A program made the translations under genes and the position numbers. The notes beneath the pieces were generated by a model that saw nothing but the letters and a program-made list of their open reading frames with translations, was not told the DNA's origin and made no database searches. A DNA stretch of 35,785 nt. Origin: a virus. Positions 29,451-35,785 of this stretch are shown here, in pieces (the first letter of the stretch is position 1; each line of letters starts with the position of its first letter). The stretch is taken from positions 1-35,785 of the IMG/VR virus record IMGVR_UViG_3300025632_000040. One strand, written 5' to 3'.

Positions 29451-30299
29451 TTACCAAGAATCGTTGATTACATCACCATCTTCTAGTTCGTCGAGGTAAT
29501 CTTCCTCGTCACAGTAATCATCAACGACTGCTGTTTCAATAATGTCTCTAGCGACATCTACTACCTCGTAGGTACGGCAGCGAAGTTTCTGGAAATCGCA
29601 ATCCGTAGGGATGCTGACCACATCGCGTGGATCAATCTTAACCAAAACAACTTTACCGTCACTGCCTGCCCAACCGCTGGCATATTCAAAAGTACCAGCG
29701 TGAAGTCCAGAGCCGCAACCGTTGTTGCAGTTGTCGTCTACCTTGCGGCGTTTCATCGCTGGTGCATCGCCAACATTATTGCGATGCGAACAGCCAGTAT
29801 ATCGGTCAACCAAATCACCCTCTTTAAGAGTGTTACCATCCAAATCATCTTGCTCTGGACCCGAATAAACTACTACACCCTTGTAGCCAAGGATGTAACC
29901 ATCTGGCGTGATAGCAAGACCCTTATGCTGAATCCAATCGTAGAACTCAGTGACCGCACGATGACTGACGTTCTCGTACAGGTTTTCCAAGAACTTGAGC
30001 ATGGGCTTATGATCCCATCCTTCTTTGAGCATCTGCACGATGCGACTGGTGATGACCTTGCGTACAGGTTCATCGTCATAGAACAGAAACCCGTCCACAA
30101 ACCGGAAGTCGCCTTCCGACCAGTTCTCAATAGTATGACCAGTTTCCAGAAGTCTAATAAATTCTTCTGCGTCACCAGTCTTTACGCACTCTACCAGATT
30201 GATATATTCTGGATGAGTGGGATCGAAGATTACTGGCTTGTTTTCTACAGTAACGTGCCAGTGACCTTTTCCATCTTTGATGTGTGGAAGATGCGACAT
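29451..30299 (-). CDS. rIIB-like protein
   Basis: A 282-residue protein resembling the C-terminal domain of T4 rIIB and relatives: FLENLYENVSHRAVTEFYDWIQHKGLAITPDGYILGYKGV, then GSGLHAGTFEYASGWAGSDGKVVLVKIDPRDVVSIPTDCDFQKLRCRTYEVV. The latter is the rIIB/zeta-like core with a conserved Leu-His-Ala-Gly and Asp-Pro-Arg-Asp-Val-Val. T4 rII proteins are membrane-associated and counter host exclusion. Own promoter and terminator make it a monocistronic unit. The rIIA-like partner is in a separate unit, unlike T4. Confidence 0.75.
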   Translation of the reverse strand: MSHLPHIKDGKGHWHVTVENKPVIFDPTHPEYINLVECVKTGDAEEFIRLLETGHTIENWSEGDFRFVDGFLFYDDEPVRKVITSRIVQMLKEGWDHKPMLKFLENLYENVSHRAVTEFYDWIQHKGLAITPDGYILGYKGVVVYSGPEQDDLDGNTLKEGDLVDRYTGCSHRNNVGDAPAMKRRKVDDNCNNGCGSGLHAGTFEYASGWAGSDGKVVLVKIDPRDVVSIPTDCDFQKLRCRTYEVVDVARDIIETAVVDDYCDEEDYLDELEDGDVINDSW

Positions 30300-30341
30300 T
30301 CTAAATTCTCCTAAAAGTGATTGACCGAAAGTTATGTTTTA

Positions 30342-30369
30342 ATTATACTACTGTTATCGGATATGTCAA
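30342..30369 (-). promoter_or_regulatory. CGATA-type sigma-70 promoter for rIIB-like gene
   Basis: TTGACA-TATC-CGATA-ACAGTAG-TATAAT, 16-base spacer. It overlaps the last codons of the 65-aa gene upstream. Confidence 0.9.
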
Positions 30370-30563
30370 TACATATCTTTAAGATTTTCTGTGGATTTTT
30401 CTACATCTTCGTAGTAGCGATCCATGTTGTCATCCACTCCTGCGTCCCATGCGTCATGGTCTAAAATATCTACAACATATGTTTCATCTGGACAGTAGAC
30501 CGATTGAATGATTCCATCGTGAATCTCTACGACGATATGTTTATCACTGTTTGTTTTACTCAC
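30366..30563 (-). CDS. Acidic hypothetical protein, 65 aa
   Basis: MSKTNSDKHIVVEIHDGIIQSVYCPDETYVVDILDHDAWDAGVDDNMDRYYEDVEKSTENL. The first 35 residues have beta-strand character (VEIHDGIIQSVY), then a strongly acidic helix. Its stop overlaps the -35 box of the next promoter. It is the last gene of the rIIA unit. No family assigned. Confidence 0.72.
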   Translation of the reverse strand: MSKTNSDKHIVVEIHDGIIQSVYCPDETYVVDILDHDAWDAGVDDNMDRYYEDVEKSTENLKDMY

Positions 30564-30889
30564 TTGAATAACCCTTTCTTTTTCTTCTCTACATATCTTC
30601 CTAAAGTTCTATCCTGTATCGTCTTGTTGGTGGGATTGTAGTGTAGAAAATAACTACGCTCTGCAATCCTATTTGTCCAACAAAACTCACCTTCGCCTTC
30701 TACTTCATACTTCTCAAAAACATCAAGACGATGACGCTCGTAGTCTCCTTGGGTCCAGAGGTGAGCATCACGAATCTTTACGATATTTACTCCATCTGTG
30801 TTTACATTATTCTCTACCCATAACATTAACTCGTCCCTTGGAATAATCTTCTTGTCTTTACGCATTGGTACTGGTGACGGTAAACCCAT
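30560..30889 (-). CDS. Hypothetical protein, 109 aa
   Basis: The start at 30889 has AAGGAG eight bases upstream and overlaps the rIIA-like 3' end by 32 bp; a second in-frame Met lies eight codons in. The domain contains LWTQGDYERHRLDVFEKYEVEGEGEFCWTNRIAERSYFLHYNP, and the tail is Lys-rich. No family recognised. It is coupled to the 65-aa gene by a 4-bp overlap. Confidence 0.7.
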   Translation of the reverse strand: MGLPSPVPMRKDKKIIPRDELMLWVENNVNTDGVNIVKIRDAHLWTQGDYERHRLDVFEKYEVEGEGEFCWTNRIAERSYFLHYNPTNKTIQDRTLGRYVEKKKKGLFK

Positions 30890-32831
30890 TTACTTTCTCC
30901 TTAATGTGGTTGATTAAAATGTCTAACTGACTGTCGCTGGCGTGAGAACCATTCCAGTGTAGCAATTCTACAACAGGATACTCAGCAACAAACTTGTCTG
31001 CAATCTGCTGCAACTTATCTTCTGACTTGATCTTGTGACCAAGACCCAAGACGTTGTAAGCAAACTTGTCAGAGTGTTCTGCTTTTGCCAACTCTACAGT
31101 GTCATTATACTCCTTGACAATCTCGTTGTCAAACCTGTTTCCAAGTTTTCTGAATAATTCTTGATACGGATTTTCACTATTTCTATTTTTCTCGATTACC
31201 TCGATGTCTAGCATACTTACTGACTCTCGCTGGATGTACTCGCCAAGACTAATCCAGTTGCCCTGCTTGAACGCTTTGGTTTTCAGGAAAGCAGTCTTGA
31301 GTCCGTAGATAGAATTGATAGCAACACTAAGATGCTCAAGACTATCCATGATATTCTTAAATTGATCCATGCCGTAACTTTGCGATTCATACCTGTTGAT
31401 CTCAACATACACTCGCTCACTACCATCGTTGTCAATCTCAACGTCATCCCAGCACTCATTTGCCTTGACTCTCCATCCAGTAGTCTTGCCGTTCCACTCA
31501 GCAACCTTTGATCTTGTAGGAGTTGATCCTCCGTAGCTATTGCTACTTTTCGGCACAACTTCTTCCAAATCTTCAATTAAATCGGCAGGAATACCAAACA
31601 AATCAATTTGCTCCTGCTTGAGCAGCACAATTTGTAAACCTCTCTTGTTGCGCATCCATTCCATGATACGAGTTTTCATGCGGTCTTTGTGCAGGAAGTA
31701 CCTAATATCCCAATCGTTACTGTTTACAAGTGGCAACCTAGTAAGACTCTCGATGTCTGGTGAATCTCTGTGCCAAGTGCCTCGCTTGTACGCAGCAATA
31801 CGTTCTTCGCCCTCTTTGACGGATGGTAGGCTGAACTTATCAAAGTCTAAGCTAGAACTTCTTAAAACGCTACGCATAGAACCTGAGTAAACTTCTTCTT
31901 TCTTCTTTGCTCTTGCGAAAGCACATTGCTCTGCTTCTAGTTTATCGTAAACAACCTGTGAAAGACTATCCTGAACCTGCTGGATGCGAGACTTGAGCAA
32001 TTTCTTGGTGCTGTCGTCCATCGACAATTCTTCTCGACCAGCATTGAAAGACAGATCGCCAATGTTGAAGTTAATAAATCCAGACAGATCGCTTTTGTAA
32101 TCGCTTGGAATCTTGTACGCGACATTACCCATACGAGCATACAGACTACCATAACCAGTATTGAACGAACCCTCATCGCAAACAAATTTGTAATATCCTT
32201 TGGATTTGAGAATATACTTTACTACTTCTTTGTCATTGATATTTGGCAATACATCAAAATATTTGAATACATTTACTGCTTCGTCCTCAAAGTCATCTTG
32301 CCTACCTTCTACTGACATGCTGACCTCCAAACCGTTTGGTTCGTCAGTATCGCTGGATGCAAGCGTGGCGATTTGTGGTTCACCATACTCGTCCTTGTAG
32401 CAGCAGTAGTCGGTCTTGACTCCGTTGTAATAACTTACAACAGTAAAACTGTCAACAAGAGAGAACGCTGACTTGCTGCCTAAACCCAACGCTCCCACAA
32501 AATCATTACTATTAGTTTTAGTAGAATGAAAGTAAGTAGTGAATATTTCACGAACCTGCTGGTCCGAGAGTCCAGTCCCATAATCACGAACTGAGAAGTA
32601 AGGCTCAAGCAGAGTAGGAAGGTGAACATCCCAAGGTTCCCCGTTACCAGCAGCAACATGAGCATCATACGCATTGCAGTTGTATTCGCGAATGACGGCA
32701 CGAACCTTGTTAGTGTAAATGTTACTGGACAGAATCTCAAATGCCTTGGCACTTGCCTGAATCTTGAAACCAGATGTTTTGAAGTCATTTGAAACGCTAA
32801 CATCACGCTTATCATTTGAAAGAATCGCCAT
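30858..32831 (-). CDS. rIIA-like GHKL ATPase
   Basis: A 657-residue protein. The N-terminal GHKL ATP-binding fold is clear: the N-box helix VRAVIREYNCNAYDAH (Glu49, Asn53, Asp56), the G1 box VRDYGTGL (Asp83), and the G2 box FVGALGLGSKSAF at 112-123. T4 rIIA has the same fold (Hsp90/MutL-like). The middle region GSSLDFDKFSLPSVKEG-type and the C-terminal coil are less conserved. rIIA-type proteins associate with membrane and counter host defences. Own promoter at 32867-32894; two small genes follow in the same unit. Confidence 0.85.
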   Translation of the reverse strand: MAILSNDKRDVSVSNDFKTSGFKIQASAKAFEILSSNIYTNKVRAVIREYNCNAYDAHVAAGNGEPWDVHLPTLLEPYFSVRDYGTGLSDQQVREIFTTYFHSTKTNSNDFVGALGLGSKSAFSLVDSFTVVSYYNGVKTDYCCYKDEYGEPQIATLASSDTDEPNGLEVSMSVEGRQDDFEDEAVNVFKYFDVLPNINDKEVVKYILKSKGYYKFVCDEGSFNTGYGSLYARMGNVAYKIPSDYKSDLSGFINFNIGDLSFNAGREELSMDDSTKKLLKSRIQQVQDSLSQVVYDKLEAEQCAFARAKKKEEVYSGSMRSVLRSSSLDFDKFSLPSVKEGEERIAAYKRGTWHRDSPDIESLTRLPLVNSNDWDIRYFLHKDRMKTRIMEWMRNKRGLQIVLLKQEQIDLFGIPADLIEDLEEVVPKSSNSYGGSTPTRSKVAEWNGKTTGWRVKANECWDDVEIDNDGSERVYVEINRYESQSYGMDQFKNIMDSLEHLSVAINSIYGLKTAFLKTKAFKQGNWISLGEYIQRESVSMLDIEVIEKNRNSENPYQELFRKLGNRFDNEIVKEYNDTVELAKAEHSDKFAYNVLGLGHKIKSEDKLQQIADKFVAEYPVVELLHWNGSHASDSQLDILINHIKEKVNGFTVTSTNA

Positions 32832-32866
32832 AGTTAAATCTCCTAGTAAGTGGTTGGTATGTCTCT

Positions 32867-32894
32867 ATTATACAGTGGTTATCGTCACTGTCAA
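32867..32894 (-). promoter_or_regulatory. CGATA-type sigma-70 promoter for rIIA-like gene
   Basis: TTGACA-GTGA-CGATA-ACCACTG-TATAAT, 16-base spacer, about 36 bp before the ATG. It overlaps the stop of the upstream gene. Confidence 0.9.
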
Positions 32895-33271
32895 GTGGTT
32901 TCTTTAGAAATTTCTAAATATCTTTCAATATCTTTTACAACATCCTCATACAAATGACCATCCATATGAACGACACTACCTGCCGACACACAATCCTTGC
33001 TTTCTAGTAATTCTTTCAAGATATAGTTGATATTTCGTTGTGCTTCTTTTTTACGCATCGCCTCGCTCTTTCCCTTCCTAAAGACGGATTCTTCCATTAT
33101 GGTAAACGACTGGTCGCAAGAGCGTCCAAGGATAAACCAAGTCTTTCCCTCTGCCGAAAAAGTATCACCTTCCGCAAGGTGGTCCCTCTGACTGCCCAAG
33201 TTCCAAAGGTCACTATGCAAGTCGTAGTAAAAAACTGTGTCGTCATATAGGTCGCGTTGTAATCCACTCAT
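32891..33271 (-). CDS. Hypothetical protein, 126 aa
   Basis: AAGGAG precedes the ATG. The N-terminal half looks beta-rich (DTVFYYDLHSDLW, GDTFSAEGKTWFILGRS). The C-terminal half has a basic helix (FRKGKSEAMRKKEAQRNINYILKELLES), then DGHLYEDVVKDIERYL. No family recognised. It is coupled to the 33268 gene. Confidence 0.7.
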   Translation of the reverse strand: MSGLQRDLYDDTVFYYDLHSDLWNLGSQRDHLAEGDTFSAEGKTWFILGRSCDQSFTIMEESVFRKGKSEAMRKKEAQRNINYILKELLESKDCVSAGSVVHMDGHLYEDVVKDIERYLEISKETT

Positions 33272-33588
33272 CGTAATTCTCCTTCAAGTCGATCTATCAA
33301 TTCGCGCATTTCCATGTTTTCTTCTGTATCTTCTTCTTCTTCCTGTGGGCAAGAGAAATGCTCCTTAATCATATGGAGCAACTGCAAAGATTTACTGACC
33401 TCTGCTAGTGCCTCATGTGCCTCTTGGTAGGAGAAAACTCTGGGGGCATCGGCTGAACCCAGATTATCGTAATATTCATCTACAGTCTGGCAAGGTCGGG
33501 CGTCTATACCAAAAAGCACCTCAAAAACCTCTTTTTCAAATTCATCCCGTTCTTCTTGCATACAAGCAAATTCTTCATCGTCGGTCAT
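33268..33588 (-). CDS. Acidic hypothetical protein, 106 aa
   Basis: The ATG at 33588 (MTDDEEFACMQEERDEF) has AGGAG about seven bases upstream; a TTG two codons earlier is less likely. Glu-rich helices, three cysteines, and a run of acidic residues (PQEEEEDTEENMEM) near the C terminus. A 100-base leader separates it from the promoter at 33689-33716. No family recognised. Confidence 0.7.
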   Translation of the reverse strand: MTDDEEFACMQEERDEFEKEVFEVLFGIDARPCQTVDEYYDNLGSADAPRVFSYQEAHEALAEVSKSLQLLHMIKEHFSCPQEEEEDTEENMEMRELIDRLEGELR

Positions 33589-33688
33589 CTTCAATCTCCT
33601 GTGGTTGGTAAATAAATAAGAGGTGGGAATCCAACTTCATCGGGTTATGGTTTGGACGACACCCTGATCGCGCCTCACCCACACTCTC

Positions 33689-33716
33689 ATTCTAATATAG
33701 TTATCGGAACTGTCAA
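33689..33716 (-). promoter_or_regulatory. CGATA-type sigma-70 promoter
   Basis: TTGACA-GTTC-CGATA-ACTATAT-TAGAAT, 16-base spacer. Its first 15 bases are identical to those of the promoter at 34547-34574. Confidence 0.85.
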
Positions 33717-33718
33717 TA

Positions 33719-34507
33719 CTAATCTTCAATTAAATATGGGAATAATGTTGGCATAAAGTCTTGTAAAACACTATCTGGTACTTCGCTTTTTAATAGTTTA
33801 CCGTTAGCTTTACTTGTGCCAATATATTCTTTTTTTATTCTATCAACTAAAGTTGGTTTTAAAAGTTTACCAGTAATTTCGCATTGTTCAACATCTAAAT
33901 TCTGACTCTTAATAATTGTAAGGATCACTTCTGCAAATTGTTGTTCTTTGACCTTTTTAAAAGAATTTATGGTATGGTGCTTTTTTTGACTTCTGAAAAA
34001 AGCTAAAATCTCATCCAATTTCCCGCAATCTTCTGCCGTTCTTAACATAGTAATACAACCAAGTTTAATGTCTTGTGTTGCAGATTCCATCAATGAAAAT
34101 CCACCATGATGAACCTTTCCTACAATCGACATCGCTGTTCGATCTCCATGACAGAACTCAGCCATTATTAAAGCATTGTTATTTAATCCAGATCGCTCTT
34201 TATTAAGCTGTACAAATAGTTTTGCTTCTTCTTGAACCGGATCGGGGACTGATGTGAAGTCATACAGCGCTATTCTTACGAGCTTGTTTTTCATTTGTGC
34301 TGCGCTTTTCCTGTGCTGACCTTCAAATACCGATTTGGTTCCGTCTGCTCTGTGTGATACCTGTAAGACACCAGCCATAACATCGTTAAAATTTTTAGCT
34401 ATTTTTCTAACTTTAGCTTTTGACACTTTTCTTTGGTAGCTTGTATCTACAGTTAAAGTATTTGGATCAACCCCGTCAATCAACTTGCACTTCAAATTAT
34501 TTAACAC
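33719..34507 (-). CDS. ParB/Srx-like nuclease-domain protein
   Basis: A 262-residue protein starting at GTG (34507), with AGGAG nine bases upstream. VDTSYQRKVSKAKVRKIAKNF, then DGTKSVFEGQHRKSAAQM shows the ParB N-terminal (ParB/sulfiredoxin-like) signature: Gln-Arg, Ile-Phe helix and Glu-Gly-Gln-His-Arg. The following domain (VQLNKERSGLNNNALIMAEF ...) lacks an obvious ParB helix-turn-helix. Phage proteins of this type are not partition factors as a rule. They may bind nucleotides or act as nucleases or regulators. Own promoter. Confidence 0.8.
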   Translation of the reverse strand: MLNNLKCKLIDGVDPNTLTVDTSYQRKVSKAKVRKIAKNFNDVMAGVLQVSHRADGTKSVFEGQHRKSAAQMKNKLVRIALYDFTSVPDPVQEEAKLFVQLNKERSGLNNNALIMAEFCHGDRTAMSIVGKVHHGGFSLMESATQDIKLGCITMLRTAEDCGKLDEILAFFRSQKKHHTINSFKKVKEQQFAEVILTIIKSQNLDVEQCEITGKLLKPTLVDRIKKEYIGTSKANGKLLKSEVPDSVLQDFMPTLFPYLIED

Positions 34508-34546
34508 TTCAAAATTCTCCTGTGGTTAGTAATAAGTAACACTCTT

Positions 34547-34574
34547 ATTATAATACTGTTATCGGAACTGTCAA
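34547..34574 (-). promoter_or_regulatory. CGATA-type sigma-70 promoter for ParB-like gene
   Basis: TTGACA-GTTC-CGATA-ACAGTAT-TATAAT, 16-base spacer, 40 bp before the GTG start. Confidence 0.9.
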
Positions 34575-34583
34575 GTAATTACT

Positions 34584-34739
34584 TTACCAATTTCTTAAAA
34601 TATTCCACATGATTAAGATGTTACAGATTATTGCCTGTAAAACTATAATGGTTCTAATCAAAGCGATTGTATCCGCTTCTTTGTTATCACCGATCTTTTC
34701 GCCAAGGGCTTTTGCCCATAATTTCCAAAACTTTTTCAT
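34584..34739 (-). CDS. Small single-TM protein directly after tRNA-Arg, 51 aa
   Basis: ATG at 34739, only two bases after the tRNA-Arg discriminator. MKKFWKLWAKALGEKIGDNKEADTIALIRT is followed by a hydrophobic helix IIVLQAIICNILIMWNIL. There is no good ribosome site except bases in the tRNA 3' end (CGAG). The sequence pattern (basic W-x-x-W start, GEK-x-x-D, EADT-x-A-x-IRT) looks conserved and not random. It may be translated from an unprocessed tRNA transcript or another start. Confidence 0.58.
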   Translation of the reverse strand: MKKFWKLWAKALGEKIGDNKEADTIALIRTIIVLQAIICNILIMWNILRNW

Positions 34740-34741
34740 AG

Positions 34742-34815
<74 letters not shown>

Positions 34816-35025
34816 GTAAAGGGCGCAAACAGTACAAACGTAAACACTGGTCTGCTGACAGACAAACCTTTCCTGATTCCCGCTTCCAAGCGATACAGCG
34901 AACCCAAGACTCAGGGAGGATCACTTACAGCCTCCCGTCTTATCTCAGTAATGACTAGCCCTGTCAAGCCGGTCATCGTTATTACGCAAAGTTACGTTCA
35001 ATTACTCCTGTTTACAAACCCTAAG
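34816..35025 (-). other. 210-bp structured spacer inside the tRNA cluster, possible ncRNA
   Basis: No tRNA or convincing gene is seen. The minus strand is more GC-rich than nearby coding DNA and has clear hairpins: GGGAGG...CCTCCC (loop of 11) near 34911-34935, and GTCTG-TCAG-CAGAC near 34851-34865. It would be co-transcribed with tRNA-Ile, Met and Arg. It could be an unrecognised small RNA or a remnant of deleted tRNAs. Confidence 0.4.
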
Positions 35026-35099
35026 TAGACTCGGAGTGACTTGAACACTCGACCTGCCGATTATGAGTCGGATGCTCTAACCAACTGAGCTACGAGTCC
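35026..35099 (-). tRNA. tRNA with anticodon CAU (Met, or Ile if C34 is lysidylated)
   Basis: A 74-nt cloverleaf: acceptor GGACTCG/CGAGTCT, D-arm TAGCTCAGTTGGTTAGAGC, anticodon arm CCGA-CTCATAA-TCGG with anticodon CAT, T-arm GAGTG-TTCAAGT-CACTC. No initiator-type G-C triplets in the anticodon stem, so elongator Met or tRNA-Ile2. Confidence 0.93.
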
Positions 35100-35104
35100 G
35101 TAAG

Positions 35105-35175
35105 TAGTGCAGGTAGGAGTTGAACCTACGGAGGCGAGTATATAAGACTCGCGTGGATAACCGATCCTCCGCACC
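35105..35175 (-). tRNA. tRNA-Ile (anticodon UAU)
   Basis: 71 nt: acceptor GGTGCGG/CTGCACT, anticodon arm CGAGT-CTTATAT-ACTCG with anticodon TAT, T-arm GTAGG-TTCAACT-CCTAC. The D-arm (GGAT-CGGTT-ATCC) has a very short loop. It reads AUA, favoured in AT-rich phage DNA. First tRNA after the promoter at 35187. Confidence 0.85.
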
Positions 35176-35186
35176 ATGTTGTCCCT

Positions 35187-35214
35187 ATTATAACATCGGG
35201 ACTTCGTATGTCAA
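35187..35214 (-). promoter_or_regulatory. Sigma-70 promoter for the tRNA cluster
   Basis: TTGACA, 16 bases (TACGAAGTCCCGATGT), TATAAT. CCCGAT occurs in the spacer but shifted towards the -10 box relative to the CGATA class. It lies 12 bp before tRNA-Ile. Confidence 0.88.
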
Positions 35215-35230
35215 ACTTTAATCAAAAAGT

Positions 35231-35434
35231 TTAGCAGCATCGTCGAACACGATTTAGCAATCGTTGAAGTGGTCGCATTGCACGAACACGGCAGACTGTC
35301 GATCTTACAGGTTGAGCAGAGACAACTCTCGAAACAACCGTTCGCACTGGCGTACATCCACTGGTACACTCGCCAGCATCAGCAGAACCAGCCATCAAAG
35401 CACAACTCAAAACCGCAGCAGCAACAAATTTCAT
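35231..35434 (-). CDS. Secreted Arg/Cys-rich peptide, 67 aa
   Basis: The N terminus MKFVAAAVLSCALMAGSADAGE is a textbook Sec signal peptide cleaved after ADA. The mature 46 residues contain CTSGC, repeated Pro-Val-Arg units (TPVRTVV, QPVRSTV) and a terminal RRCC; it has no acidic residue beyond the first. It is strongly cationic and disulfide-capable. The ribosome site AAGGATTTTAGG and promoter 35477-35504 drive it. The style recalls Arg-rich secreted peptides of Planctomycetota, a weak host hint. Confidence 0.72.
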   Translation of the reverse strand: MKFVAAAVLSCALMAGSADAGECTSGCTPVRTVVSRVVSAQPVRSTVCRVRAMRPLQRLLNRVRRCC

Positions 35435-35448
35435 CCTAAAATCCTTTT

Positions 35449-35535
35449 CTAAAGAGTAACTTCAAACAACACATATATAATAGCACTGAACAGCGCGATG
35501 TCAACAGCAAAAAACAACATTTCTGTTATTTTCAT
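35449..35535 (-). CDS. 28-aa membrane peptide candidate
   Basis: ATG at 35535 overlaps the upstream stop as ATGA. MKITEMLFF-AVDIALFSAII-YVLFEVTL is almost entirely one hydrophobic helix with acidic spots. Too short for firm calling, but the coupled start and composition support translation. The next promoter lies within this frame. Confidence 0.45.
   Translation of the reverse strand: MKITEMLFFAVDIALFSAIIYVLFEVTL
35477..35504 (-). promoter_or_regulatory. Sigma-70 promoter inside the 28-aa frame
   Basis: TTGACA, 16 bases (TCGCGCTGTTCAGTGC), TATTAT. It should drive the secreted Arg/Cys-rich peptide. No CGATA block. Confidence 0.75.
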
Positions 35536-35720
35536 GGATGCACCCCCAACTCTGTGTCAAGGGTAGACAACATTTGTTCAATGTTAAAACTTTCTTCCTC
35601 TACAGAGGTAACATCGTCACAATACGCCGACAACTGAATCAAAGTATTCCACAAAAGAAACTTTAGTTCGTCAGTATTTGGTTCAATGTCACCTTTAATT
35701 AGTTTATCTGCAATATTCAT
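35532..35720 (-). CDS. Acidic hypothetical protein, 62 aa
   Basis: MNIADKLIKGDIEPNTDELKFLLWNTLIQLSAYCDDVTSVEEESFNIEQMLSTLDTELGVHP. AAAGGATTTAAA precedes the ATG. Helical and acidic, no family recognised. Driven by the promoter at 35755-35782. Confidence 0.68.
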   Translation of the reverse strand: MNIADKLIKGDIEPNTDELKFLLWNTLIQLSAYCDDVTSVEEESFNIEQMLSTLDTELGVHP

Positions 35721-35754
35721 TTTAAATCCTTTGGTAAGTGGTTCGTATGTTCCT

Positions 35755-35782
35755 ATTCTACATCAAGTATCGTCATTGTCAA
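35755..35782 (-). promoter_or_regulatory. CGATA-type sigma-70 promoter
   Basis: TTGACA-ATGA-CGATA-CTTGATG-TAGAAT, 16-base spacer, at the window edge, about 35 bp before the 62-aa gene. Confidence 0.85.
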
Positions 35783-35785
35783 GAG

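Noticed and set aside
29700-30314. Plus-strand open frame of 204 codons opposite the rIIB-like gene
   Set aside because: The minus-strand frame has recognisable rIIB-like segments, its own promoter, ribosome site and terminator; the plus frame has none.

Overview
The window is a dense stretch of a tailed double-stranded DNA phage genome, about 38-40% GC by eye. Every supported gene lies on the minus strand, so the biological reading order runs from base 35785 down to base 1. Phage origin rests on the mix of a replication and recombination core (primase, DnaB-type helicase, UvsX/RecA-like recombinase, SSB, RecB-like nuclease), a nucleotide-synthesis set (class II ribonucleotide reductase, ThyX, dCMP deaminase, dUTPase, dNMP kinase), rIIA- and rIIB-like genes, a holin-like protein, a small phage-type sigma factor and many very short genes coupled by ATGA or TAATG overlaps. 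The host cannot be settled from sequence. The early promoters are near-perfect bacterial sigma-70 sites.

Region 1 (about 35.8-28 kb, transcribed first): short units, each led by a TTGACA-N16-TATAAT promoter. They carry small proteins, a tRNA cluster (Ile, Met, Arg), a ParB-like protein, rIIA-like and rIIB-like proteins, a tRNA with a UAA anticodon and a UV-damage endonuclease. Six of these promoters share a fixed CGATA block four bases after the -35 box. Region 2 (28-21.6 kb): small membrane and secreted proteins, a cassette array joined by an 18-bp repeated junction, a YopX-like gene, a nucleotidyltransferase, ThyX, a sugar-nucleotide epimerase and a thermonuclease-like protein.

Region 3 (21.6-20.1 kb) is the RNA-rich centre. 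It holds a circularly permuted (two-piece) tmRNA with the tag-encoding reading frame ADESLALAA, a tRNA-like element, tRNA-Glu, dCMP deaminase, and a roughly 320-nt unassigned structured RNA candidate with its own promoter. Region 4 (20.1-15.8 kb): SSB ending in a strong terminator, a membrane/coiled-coil protein, a glycosyltransferase, a phage sigma factor and a probable virion protein in its own terminated unit.

Region 5 (15.8-12 kb) looks like a lysis or envelope module: a membrane-anchored PAS protein, a holin-like protein, two membrane proteins, a papain-family peptidase and an anchored thioredoxin-like protein. Region 6 (11.9-1 kb) is one long coupled operon from ribonucleotide reductase and dUTPase through PhoH, the recombinase, nuclease, helicase, primase and dNMP kinase to a RecB-like nuclease cut by the window edge.

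The strongest observation is the phage-borne permuted tmRNA. Its acceptor piece lies upstream of its coding piece, separated by only five bases, and acceptor stem, T-arm, P2, PK1 pseudoknot, tag frame and P5 are all visible. Next are the structured RNA at 20.1-20.4 kb, the promoter family with an internal block, and the repeated gene-junction cassette.
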